Below, piece after piece: positions 55,242 to 63,300 of a stretch of 64,000 bases of DNA; position 1 is the first letter of the stretch, and every line of letters begins with the position of its first letter. The translations under genes were made by a program, and so were the position numbers. The stretch comes from Elusimicrobiota bacterium (GTDB lineage Bacteria > Elusimicrobiota > Elusimicrobia > F11), in NCBI GenBank assembly GCA_022072025.1, contig JAJVIP010000006.1:170087-234086 (forward strand), in the 5' to 3' direction. The notes beneath the pieces were generated by a model. That model had not been told where the DNA came from, made no database searches, and saw only the letters and a program-made list of their open reading frames with translations.

Positions 55242-56135
55242 ATGGCTCGACAATCCGATACCGAGAGACTTATTTCCTTCCTCGCTCATGTTCGAGATGA
55301 AAAGCGTTTGTCTCAAGCGACGGTCGACAGCTATCGGTATCAACTAACAAATTATCTTCGACATCTCGCTTCACTTGGCGGCAATCTCGGCTGTGTTAAA
55401 CAAAAATCTATTGTCGAGTTGATGAAGCGGCGCCAGAGCCAGGGCGCCAAACCCGGTACTTTGTTGAGTCAGCTTATTGCCATCCGCCAGTTCCATCGCT
55501 TTCTTCTGACAGCCGAGGGACTTGGTGATCCAACCACTCACCTCAATCTGCCCAAGCGCCGACCGAAAATCCCCACACCAATCAGTCCCAGCGAGATGGA
55601 AAAAATTCTCAATCCTCCCGCCTCCCAAAAATTCACCCGACTACGTGACCATGCTCTATTGGAACTGGCATACTCGAGCGGAATGAGAGCGAACGAACTG
55701 GTCACGCTAAAAATCGGTGATGTGAATCTTTTGGACGGATGGGCGCGAGTGGTGAACGGAAAAGGCGGTAAGGAACGCGTGGTCCCAGTGGGTCACAAAG
55801 CCAACGAAGCGATTGTTCGTTACTTGAGAGCCAGGTCGAACCGATTTCCGACGGCCAGCAATGTATTGTTTCTGAATTCAAAAGGCCAGGCGCTACAACG
55901 GGGCGGGTTTTGGTGGATTGTTAAACAGCAAGCGCGCCGCGTGGGGATCATAGGTCGCGTGACCCCACACCAGTTCCGTCACAGCTTCGCCACCCATCTC
56001 TTAGCTGGGGGAGCGGACCTTCGCGCGATCCAAGAAATGCTCGGCCACGCCGACATCTCAACCACGCAGATCTATACCCATGTGGATTTGGATTTCTTGA
56101 TGCAAACCTGCCGGAGAGCCCACCCGCGCTATTAA
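55242..56135 (+). CDS. XerC/XerD-type tyrosine recombinase (integrase)
   Basis: A 297-residue tyrosine recombinase, the usual Xer length. The N-terminal SAM-like domain begins LISFLAHVRDEKRLSQATVD. The catalytic set is complete: Arg149 (SSGMRANEL), Lys174 (NGKGGKER), His243 and Arg246 (HQFRHSF), His269 (LGHAD) and Tyr278 (TQIYTHV). The start at 55242 fits the family; an ATG at 55197 inside the previous gene would add 15 unrelated residues and has only AAAGG nearby. It closes the plus-strand accessory block and faces the HTH-receiver gene, overlapping it by four bases at TTAA. It could integrate this element or resolve dimers; no attachment site was found. Confidence 0.92.
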   Translation: MARQSDTERLISFLAHVRDEKRLSQATVDSYRYQLTNYLRHLASLGGNLGCVKQKSIVELMKRRQSQGAKPGTLLSQLIAIRQFHRFLLTAEGLGDPTTHLNLPKRRPKIPTPISPSEMEKILNPPASQKFTRLRDHALLELAYSSGMRANELVTLKIGDVNLLDGWARVVNGKGGKERVVPVGHKANEAIVRYLRARSNRFPTASNVLFLNSKGQALQRGGFWWIVKQQARRVGIIGRVTPHQFRHSFATHLLAGGADLRAIQEMLGHADISTTQIYTHVDLDFLMQTCRRAHPRY

Positions 56136-56701
56136 ACGCGTTCGGTTTTTCGTCTAAGAGAAAGGAGTTCTTTTACTAGGGTCAACAAATCATCGTTCTT
56201 AAATGGTTTCGCCAAAAAGGCGTCGGCGCCCGCCCGCAGGATCACCCGTTTGGATTTCTCAATGTGGTAGGCCGTCACAGCCAAAATCTTCGTTTGTTTT
56301 AGGTCCTTTGAGCGACGGATTGTTTTGCAGACCCGGATGCCATTGATACAGGGAAGGAGCAGATCCAAAACCACCAAGTCGGGCCTGATTTCCATCGTCT
56401 TGAAACCGCCGTCGTATCCATCCACCGCTTCATGGATCTCAACACTCTCGAAATGAGAGCCAAGAAGTCGCGCCATCAATCGACGCGACACGGCATCGTC
56501 TTCAATAATAAGAATTTTGGTATTGCCGGAGAGATTGAGGGATTTCTCAAAGGCCAATAGATCCTCTTCCCAAACGCGGTGATGCCCCCCTCCTGTCTTA
56601 AAGGCGGGAAGCCGGTGGGATTTAATCCATCGGTATACGGTGGTCGGTGTCACATGACATCGCCGCGCTATTTCGTACGGCCCAAAACGTTTCCTCTCCA
56701 T
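56132..56701 (-). CDS. Excisionase-type HTH fused to a response-regulator receiver domain
   Basis: Residues 1-50 form an excisionase/MerR-type winged helix (FGPYEIARRCHVTPTTVYRWI, then KTGGGHHRVWEEDL). Residues 62-185 are a complete receiver domain: Asp68-Asp69, phosphorylation Asp113 (LVVLDLLLP), Thr143 and Lys165 (LAKPF). Normal response regulators have the receiver first and a different DNA-binding domain second, so the order is reversed. Start is taken as ATG at 56701; a GTG at 56716 would add five residues. The last four bases overlap the integrase gene tail to tail. Probably a phosphorylation-controlled DNA-binding protein; targets unknown. Confidence 0.82.
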   Translation of the reverse strand: MERKRFGPYEIARRCHVTPTTVYRWIKSHRLPAFKTGGGHHRVWEEDLLAFEKSLNLSGNTKILIIEDDAVSRRLMARLLGSHFESVEIHEAVDGYDGGFKTMEIRPDLVVLDLLLPCINGIRVCKTIRRSKDLKQTKILAVTAYHIEKSKRVILRAGADAFLAKPFKNDDLLTLVKELLSLRRKTERV

Positions 56702-56716
56702 AAGTTCTTGTTCCAC

Positions 56717-57229
56717 TCATAAATATAATGCGATTTCGGTTTCTTTCCATGTCTAATCCAACAAACCTCCGCAGAGTTCCACACGTAACATTCAAAAAAA
56801 TCGGGCGGCGGATCCATCTTAAGCTCTGACAGAACTCAAGAGACCGCCGCCCTCCTGGCTCACTTTCGTAAGCCAAAAACGACGAATGCTCTCCGTACTG
56901 TCAGAGGCCGCACACCCGATTGCTCGAGTTGAAGCTTCCCCATCTCCAAGAGATGGGCTACGGGACGCTGGGATGGTCGCAATGACGATTATTCTTTGGG
57001 AGCCCTCCACGCTGCGTTTGATCACAAACCGGAATCCCATTCTAGCAACCCATTCACTCGAGCAGAATCACATGCTTCCACGAATCTTGAAAAAGAAAGG
57101 GACGGATATCTCTCATGCCCTCTCCTTCACGAGACGATACCCGTCCCACAAGCCACCGCCCGCCCATGAAATCAGAATGATACTCATAGGCTGTAGACGG
57201 ATAAGTATACCTCAAGAAAAATTGACCTT
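56717..57229. other. Intergenic region with a dispersed-repeat-like hairpin
   Basis: About 510 bases with no supported gene. At 56939-56957 a perfect 8-base stem, CCCATCTC-CAA-GAGATGGG, is followed by CTACGGGACGCTGGGATGG and TCGCAATGACG. The last word resembles the CGTCATTGCGA-type dispersed intergenic repeats of many bacterial genomes. A GTATAC word lies just before the XRE gene at 57206-57211. Confidence 0.45.
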
Positions 57230-57451
57230 GTGCGAACGAAACGACCGGAATGCATCGCTTTTGGGAGATCCATCCGCCGCCTTCGGCAACATCGCGGCTA
57301 CTCTCAAGAGGAATTTGCCGCGATTGCCGAGGTTCACCGAACATTTATGGGTGGTATCGAGCGCGGTGAACGCAATCCGACGTTGACCACGATTTACCGC
57401 ATCGCCAAAGCCCTTAAGGTATCCCCCGGACAGCTTTTCAGATCCCGATAG
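57230..57451 (+). CDS. XRE-family HTH transcriptional regulator
   Basis: A 73-residue protein made of one HTH_3 domain: FGRSIRRLRQHRGYSQEEFAA, IAEVHRTFMGGIERGERNPT, then a closing helix (IYRIAKALKVSPGQLF). The GTG at 57230 is the first in-frame start and gives the whole domain. Domain-only XRE proteins of this size are common repressors of prophages and restriction or toxin systems. It faces the receiver gene at 57468-57803, ending 16 bases from it. Confidence 0.85.
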   Translation: MRTKRPECIAFGRSIRRLRQHRGYSQEEFAAIAEVHRTFMGGIERGERNPTLTTIYRIAKALKVSPGQLFRSR

Positions 57452-57467
57452 CCATTTATTTTCAGCG

Positions 57468-57803
57468 CTAATTTAAGCGCTGTTTTAGAACTTCCAATGT
57501 GAAAGGCTTGGCCAACATCCGGCCGAGTCCGGCTTCCTTCACTTTGCCCTCGTTGGTGGGATCACCGGACATCACGATCACTGTTAATTGGGGGTCTATG
57601 TCGCGAAAAAGCTTCGCCAAAACGATCCCATCGTCTTCACCCAAGTTCACATCGATCAACGCCGTATTAAACCGCCCCGTACGAAACAGCTCCATGGCTT
57701 CTCGGTGGCTCGAAGCGTCCAAAGACGTCCACCCCAATTCGGCCAATTGCCTCCGGGCCAGCCTGCGAATCACCAATTCATCATCAACAATAAACGCGTG
57801 CAT
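57468..57803 (-). CDS. Stand-alone response-regulator receiver protein
   Basis: A 111-residue receiver domain with Asp7-Asp8 (FIVDDE), phosphorylation Asp51 (LIDVNLGEDDG), Ser79 at the switch position (VMSGD) and Lys99 (LAKPF). No output domain. Like the receiver at 48702 it uses Ser at the Thr/Ser position and has a Gly-Glu/Asp-Asp acidic stretch after the phosphorylation site, hinting at a shared partner. Divergently arranged with the XRE gene at 57929 over a 125-base region full of inverted repeats. Confidence 0.87.
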   Translation of the reverse strand: MHAFIVDDELVIRRLARRQLAELGWTSLDASSHREAMELFRTGRFNTALIDVNLGEDDGIVLAKLFRDIDPQLTVIVMSGDPTNEGKVKEAGLGRMLAKPFTLEVLKQRLN

Positions 57804-57805
57804 AA

Positions 57806-57819
57806 ATACTTTTAAGTAT
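57806..57819. promoter_or_regulatory. Perfect palindrome before the receiver gene
   Basis: ATACTT-TT-AAGTAT, a perfect inverted repeat with a two-base centre, ends two bases before the receiver gene's start codon (57803, minus strand). No ribosome site is present, so the transcript may be leaderless and the palindrome may overlap its -10 region and act as an operator. Confidence 0.45.
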
Positions 57820-57878
57820 CACCGCGCCAATTTTAAAGACATTCCTCCGATTAATCCAGCCCATTAATCGTCGGTATT

Positions 57879-57910
57879 TATCCGATTTTGGGATATCCGA
57901 AGATCGGATA
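57879..57910. promoter_or_regulatory. Three-half-site operator candidate before the second XRE gene
   Basis: TATCCGAT (57879-57886) and its perfect inverse ATCGGATA (57903-57910) flank a centre that holds a further TATCCGA (57894-57900), itself part of the palindrome GGATATCC. Half-sites thus lie at two direct positions 15 bases apart and one inverted position. The XRE start is 19 bases downstream, so autoregulation is likely. Confidence 0.55.
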
Positions 57911-57928
57911 GTACGATGATATTCCTAT

Positions 57929-58153
57929 ATGATCAAGTCCGTTTTCTCAGGTGAATACCGTACATTTCTCGCAAAGCTCAAGCGCGCACGGCTGAACGCC
58001 GGCCTCACGCAAGTCGACGTCGCCAAAAAACTTCGAACGCCGCAATCCTTTGTCAGCAAATTCGAAAGCGGGGAACGCCGGTTGGATGTGATTGAGTTAA
58101 ATCGCTTAGCCGCCCTATACAAGAAGCCGCTCTCTTATTTCACCGAGAAATAG
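57929..58153 (+). CDS. XRE-family HTH transcriptional regulator
   Basis: A 74-residue HTH_3 protein: LAKLKRARLNAGLTQVDVAKK, then LRTPQSFVSKFESGERRLDV and a closing helix (LNRLAALYKKPLSYF). It is one domain long, as for small phage repressors. There is no Shine-Dalgarno before the ATG; a candidate operator with three TATCCGA half-sites lies at 57879-57910. It faces the holin-like gene, with only four bases between their ends. Confidence 0.87.
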   Translation: MIKSVFSGEYRTFLAKLKRARLNAGLTQVDVAKKLRTPQSFVSKFESGERRLDVIELNRLAALYKKPLSYFTEK

Positions 58154-58157
58154 TTTC

Positions 58158-58469
58158 TTACGACTGCGAGGGGTTTTTCTGAAGCAGGGCGCGGATTCCC
58201 CCGACCAAGTTCAGCGGATATTTGTCTACATCCCTGGCGCTTGAGGCGGCGCCGCCGGATCCTAAGCCCACAGCGAGCGCGGTGACTGGATCACTCCCCT
58301 GTGAATAGGCGTAAACGCCACTCGAAACCACGCCTAGAGCAACCGGGATGAGCGCATTCCATCCGGTTTTTCGTTCTCCCCATTGATCCGTTTTCAGCAT
58401 TTTCTTTAAGGCCGCCGTTGCAAACGGGATGAGTGTTGTTATCAACGCGACCACACTTGTTGGTTCCAT
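58158..58469 (-). CDS. Small holin-like membrane protein
   Basis: A 103-residue protein with two hydrophobic segments (VVALITTLIPFATAALKKM and LIPVALGVVSSGVYAYS) joined by a charged loop (KTDQWGERKTG), and a polar C-terminus. AGGAGG lies six bases before the ATG and overlaps the upstream amidase's end. Size, two helices and position directly after an amidase gene fit a phage holin, but no holin family is recognised. Confidence 0.6.
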   Translation of the reverse strand: MEPTSVVALITTLIPFATAALKKMLKTDQWGERKTGWNALIPVALGVVSSGVYAYSQGSDPVTALAVGLGSGGAASSARDVDKYPLNLVGGIRALLQKNPSQS

Positions 58470-58478
58470 GTTCTCCTC

Positions 58479-59060
58479 CTAGAGATCTGCCCGAAACACG
58501 TCCATGTTCCAGCACTTGCCCGGACAGGATTTTTGGCGAGGCACGCCAAGACGGTCAAACACTTCTCTGTGGCCAATAACGTTTTCTCTCGTGATCTGGA
58601 ATGCGGTCATGATGGCGCGGGTGAGTTGAAGGTTGAAATCCCACAGATCGGGTGATGGCGACTGAATGTCGTAGTTCCCAATGCAACAAAGACCAAGATA
58701 ATCGGTGTTGTAAAGATTGGAGACCTTCTCAACCCCGGCGTGGGCGCCGGTCATGCTTAATGGACGGCCCCAAGAGAAAACAGGCGTGTCACCCACAATT
58801 TCTGTCCCGCCGTGATAGCCGACGGCTTGCCAAGGTTTTTGGAAATATTTGCCGGCGCATGTTCGCATCCGTCGCTCAAATTCTTCAGGCGTCACGATGT
58901 TGAAATCAATCCGGTAAGAGGTGTGATACTTGACGACGGATTCCCAATCTCGCGTTTTTCCGTCGGGTGATGCGCTGTGATGCCAAACGATTCCTTTCCA
59001 CCGCCGCGCTCCTTCCGTCGGAATTTCCAGTTTCATAACTGGCTTTGATATTTCATCCAT
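58479..59060 (-). CDS. N-acetylmuramoyl-L-alanine amidase (Amidase_2/PGRP type)
   Basis: Start at 59060, preceded by GAGGAG seven bases upstream. The 193-residue enzyme has IVWHHSASPDG (His27 or His28 as zinc ligand), QAVGYHGG, ENVIGHREVFDRLG (His164) and KSCPGKCWNM (Cys179), the two-His-one-Cys zinc site of amidase_2 enzymes that cut the amide between sugar and peptide in peptidoglycan. No signal peptide is present, as usual for an endolysin released by a holin. It lies next to the holin-like gene and after tail-like genes. Confidence 0.87.
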   Translation of the reverse strand: MDEISKPVMKLEIPTEGARRWKGIVWHHSASPDGKTRDWESVVKYHTSYRIDFNIVTPEEFERRMRTCAGKYFQKPWQAVGYHGGTEIVGDTPVFSWGRPLSMTGAHAGVEKVSNLYNTDYLGLCCIGNYDIQSPSPDLWDFNLQLTRAIMTAFQITRENVIGHREVFDRLGVPRQKSCPGKCWNMDVFRADL

Positions 59061-59085
59061 ACAGTGCTCCTCGTTGATGTGATGT

Positions 59086-59475
59086 TCACCCGCCCGGCAA
59101 GAGCCGCGACTTGATGATTTGGTAAGCGAGGGCCAACATTCCACCGAGCACGCCGGTGAACGACACCCAGAAGATACCGGCAGTAATCCGACCCAGGTTT
59201 TTTTCAAGTTGTTGTAAGGTTGATTTTTCTCCGGCAAGCTCGTGTTCAAGGTTGTTCATCTTGACCGCCACTTCGGTTAACTTGGCCGCATTCTCCTGAC
59301 CTGTTTTTGCCACGCCGAAATCAAGACGGTTAAACAAGTGCGATATCTGCTCCTTGTTTGTGTGAGTTTCCCGATAGAGTTCAGTGATCTGGTCCTTGAC
59401 CTTATCGATCTTGAGGTCGACTGAAAGATAAAGCGAGTGATCGTGCGGTTCCCTGTCCCGTCCTGTATCCATATC
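59086..59475 (-). CDS. Coiled-coil protein with C-terminal membrane helix
   Basis: A 129-residue protein from the ATG at 59475, nine bases after GAGG; an ATG at 59481 is equally open. Residues about 15-95 are heptad-rich (VDLKIDKVKDQITELY, NNLEHELAGEKSTLQQLEKN); one hydrophobic helix follows (ITAGIFWVSFTGVLGGMLALAY) with a short basic end. Such a layout occurs in phage XhlA-like lysis accessory proteins (hemolysin XhlA family), which work beside holin and amidase; the identification rests on layout, not on a motif. Confidence 0.6.
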   Translation of the reverse strand, partial: DMDTGRDREPHDHSLYLSVDLKIDKVKDQITELYRETHTNKEQISHLFNRLDFGVAKTGQENAAKLTEVAVKMNNLEHELAGEKSTLQQLEKNLGRITAGIFWVSFTGVLGGMLALAYQIIKSRLLPGG

Positions 59476-59491
59476 CGTCATCCTCGTGATC

Positions 59492-60325
59492 CTATTGCTC
59501 GATGGTGTTCACAACAAAGAAGCATGTATCTCCCCCACCTGCGCCCGTCTGTTCAACAATAAGCGGCTCGTTGATTGAGCCAGCCATATTCATTGAAATA
59601 AAATTACCCGAGTGCTCAATTTTGTTCACGCGAGTAACGAGCAATCCGCCTTGGAAGCGGAGCGTTCCCACCACGCCACTTTTAGAAAGGATCAAACTTG
59701 AGCCTTTCACAACGAGCCTCTTGCCGATTGAGGGGGTTAGCAACGTCTGACTTGCGTTTCCAGCAAGCTCCCTGGTGGTGGTGACAATTTGATCCATGAC
59801 GTTCACTGGGATTGGCGTGGATTGATTCACAATCGTCGCGCTGATCGGGCCGGTTTGGCTATGAATAGAGACCGGAAGCGAAGTAGAAGCCGTCACCGGA
59901 ATAGCTGACGTTTGATCGCCGATTCGAACCGTAATCGTGCTGGTTTGTGATCCAATTGACACGGGCAGTGGCGTCGAAACTGAAACATTGAGAGGGGTGG
60001 TTGACGTCACAGGGAACGCGCCGACTGCGCTGACGGGCAAAGGCAACGGCGCAGTAATTTTGAATGTATCGGTTGACGTAATTGGAATCGCGGCCGGAGC
60101 GGTTATCGGCAAGGGATTGCTCGTTGGAATAGTCAGGTTACCGGAAACAGGAAGCGGACTTGTATCCGAAACCCGTTTCGGTTGTCCGGCCTGCTCATAA
60201 AGAAGCGTGGGATTTCGTTGACCATCTCTCAGCGCATCTTCAGCCAGCGAGAAAGCGTTGAAAGCGACCGTCATAATGAGTCCGGCTGCAACAGTGGCAA
60301 TATTTCGATTGATGTTTAATTTCAT
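59492..60325 (-). CDS. Signal-peptide-bearing Pro/Val repeat protein, fibre-like
   Basis: Residues 1-28 form a signal peptide (ATVAAGLIMTVAFNAFSLA). Residues 50-180 are low-complexity beta with repeated (L/I)P(V/I)(S/T/N) words such as SPLPVSG, NPLPITA, TPLNVSV, SLPVSIH, spaced about 8-12 residues, as in triple-stranded beta-helical fibres. The last 90 residues are a globular beta domain. GGAGG six bases before the ATG overlaps the stop of the tail-like gene. A phage fibre is expected from the neighbourhood, but the signal peptide is unusual for a phage virion protein, so a surface adhesin is also possible. Confidence 0.65.
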   Translation of the reverse strand: MKLNINRNIATVAAGLIMTVAFNAFSLAEDALRDGQRNPTLLYEQAGQPKRVSDTSPLPVSGNLTIPTSNPLPITAPAAIPITSTDTFKITAPLPLPVSAVGAFPVTSTTPLNVSVSTPLPVSIGSQTSTITVRIGDQTSAIPVTASTSLPVSIHSQTGPISATIVNQSTPIPVNVMDQIVTTTRELAGNASQTLLTPSIGKRLVVKGSSLILSKSGVVGTLRFQGGLLVTRVNKIEHSGNFISMNMAGSINEPLIVEQTGAGGGDTCFFVVNTIEQ

Positions 60326-60335
60326 GATGTCCTCC

Positions 60336-63300
60336 CTAGATCTCCGTCATTTCCGCTTCAATGGTGTGTCCAGCGGTTTTAAAAAGTTCGGTGTAAGAGA
60401 ACGGAATCTCCTCGATTTTCCAGGCCACATCGAAGATGTCCCGCGTCCGAAATTTGGGTTCCGGCCAGAAGGTGACGAGCGCGTTCGCCTTGAAAACCGC
60501 CTCCAACACATCCTTGAGTTCTTTTGGGATGAGTGTCACTGTCCATCGCGAGGCGTACTTATCGCGGCCGCGGTAGGCGATGACCTTGCCTCCAAGTGTG
60601 CGAAGCGTTCCGGCTTCCACCATTTCTCGCTTCGGCTCGTAGCGACTGAAATTCGGAAGAGCGACGAGCAATCGGCCTGCATATATCTCTCCGAGAGTTT
60701 TCAGCTCGTTCGGGACTTGACTGGACTCGATGGCGATAATGATTTGCGCCGTGAGTTTCGGTGGAAACGTAATGATGGCGTCGGATGTGAGCAGTTCACC
60801 GGAAAACACCGTTTCCGAATTGTTGGAGTTGAGTTCGGTGAGTGTGACCGTGATTTTTTTTAGGTTAGTGTTTCGGAAAATCAACGTGTCGATGACTTCC
60901 TCAAAAAACACAGCTCCTTTCTTAAAACCAAGAACAAGCGACCAGCCGATGCCAAACCCCTCCGCCCCCGTCGTGGAAATCCATTGAGTATCGGGATATC
61001 CATCTTTCAGATTGGGAACGGTTGCTTGATTCTCCGGCTGAGCGGCGCCCACAGAGGAGGAAACAACGACAGAATCCGGCGTGATGTTGTCCAAAGAAAG
61101 GATGATCGGCGTATCATCCACCAGCGGTTCAATTTCCCAGGAAAGGAAAATAATTTCTGGACCGGGTGACGCTGAAAAAAGATTCAACTCCACTTCGATA
61201 AATGCTCCCGGCGGCAGCGCGAGATCGAGTTCATTGCCAAAGACGCTCGGCACGAATTGCGACGACTCTTTGAAGGACGCGTTGATGAGAGCGTCCAAGG
61301 AATCTGCCGATCGCGCTTTGAGTTTGATCGGAGCCGGATCGGTCTGAATATTGACCGAGGGCAGGACTTTTATTTTTCCAAGTTGCGCCTTGGCCGCGAG
61401 AGCGTCACGGAATCGGATATATCCGCTGGTCGCGCCGGAAGTCGGGATATTCGTCTCGATGGAATCGAAAAGCTGTGTGGTGCCAACGGGCATGTCGGAG
61501 AGATCGCTATCCCCCAGCACCATCCACGGCTGGTTGTCGTTGATCTTGATATTGAGCGGCTGGGAACTGGTATCGAACCGAAGGACGTTCTGATCGTCGT
61601 AGGCCTTCAATGTGAGAACGCCAGACGCAACCGATACTTCGAACGTCCATTGCGTTGCCTCTTTGCCAGCCGGAATCACCTGGTCGCCGGCGCCAGGGTT
61701 CCATGTCATCGTGTTTTGGTTCCATCCGACAAAAACACCGTCCGATCGACAGGCGACAAGACCGAACCGATGAGATCCGTCGCCTCCGCGGGCGCGGCGA
61801 ATGATGATGGTGTGGTGTGTTGTCGAAGTTCCGAGGCCGCCAACACGGATGTCATTGGGCACTGGGCGCGTGGCCGCGTTAAAAACCGAGAAAACGTTGA
61901 ACATCGCTCCGTTCGGCATCGAAGCGATGTCCTCCGGCCTCCAGCGAATCGTGGCGGTGAACGCCGCTGGGATGGCGGTGGTTTTAACCAGGATAGCGTC
62001 GGAATCAGCGGAGAGAATATTCATCCGCAAAAATCCCAGCGAGGAAAAGACGTTGGCGTTCCTCTGATAAACCGTCCAATCCGGACTGATAATGAAGGCG
62101 TCGAACAGATCCTGAAAGACCGCGGCCAAAGTCACCATGCCGTTCACGATGGAAATTGATGACGACTTTTCGATCGCCCGGCCCCAATCGTTGTTTGAAT
62201 CGATAACACGCCGGTACGTCAGAATTGGTTTCGTTTCTTCCGGCTCGGGTACCGGCGTTGATTCCGGTGTGAACTCCAAGCTGTAAAGCTCAAGAATGGG
62301 CGATGGACTGGCTTTCGTGAGAACAAGTTTTGTCTCAAAAAACTTTGCCATCGGGATGCTCAAGACGGCCTTCTCATAGAGGTTCTGCGGGTTGCCGGGA
62401 TCGAAAGAACCGGGCTGGGTAAGGACGATAGGCCCAAAGTCGGCCGCTTCCAACTCGCCGATGGTATTGCCGGAGCGAAACTGCACTTCAACTTTGTCAC
62501 CGACGACGGGAATTTGACGGCGAAACTCGAAGTTTTCGAGCTTCGTATTGACCCCGAAGCTGTGACGCAGTCGCATGAATCCCGTTGGAACTTCCACCGG
62601 TGGCGAATTGAGGTTCAGGAAATCGATATCGAATGCAACTCCAAAGGAGGAATTGAAAAGCGACGTGGAACCGATATCGAAGAATATGTCGCCGCCCAAG
62701 TTTCGGACGTCAGGCGAAACGCTCGTTTCAAGAAGAATGTTTGCGGGATTGTCGGAGTGGTAGAAAAGGTATTTTACGCCATTCCCAACACGCGTCACTT
62801 TGAGATTGAAAATATGCGGATCGTTTGCAAGGAAGCCGTTTTGAACGTTGATGTTCGGCCAGGTGCCGGAACCTGACGCGTGGATCGTCCCGCTTTGATC
62901 CACCATGCGAGCGTCGTAACTCACATTGAAATTGTTCTGCGTGTTGAACCGGAATTCGTGGAGGAGCTTGGCGGTCCGCGCGGCGCCGTCATAGGTTCCA
63001 CGCGACCCTTGAAGCATCCCGATTACGAACTGACCGGAATTGAAAATCGGCGCAAGCCGGCGAAGCCGAAACCGGAGTTCCATTTCCCAATTTCCTTGCG
63101 CCACGTCGCGGATCATGTGGATGTGTTCGCCGGACCCGCTTGTGTTCTGATAATCGAAGGTGAGAAATCCGCCGTCTTCGGTGGGCTTTGGATTTAGATC
63201 GATCCCGCGATAAACGCGGAACATGAAGTCATGCGGAACGAATTGAAATTCCCATTGGCCAGTTCCGGAATTCAGAAAGGAGTTTTTTCCGTCAGGGTAA

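Noticed and set aside
56886-57386. A 166-codon plus-strand open frame before the first XRE gene
   Set aside because: It runs through a hairpin repeat and overlaps the XRE gene out of frame; no ribosome site or domain.
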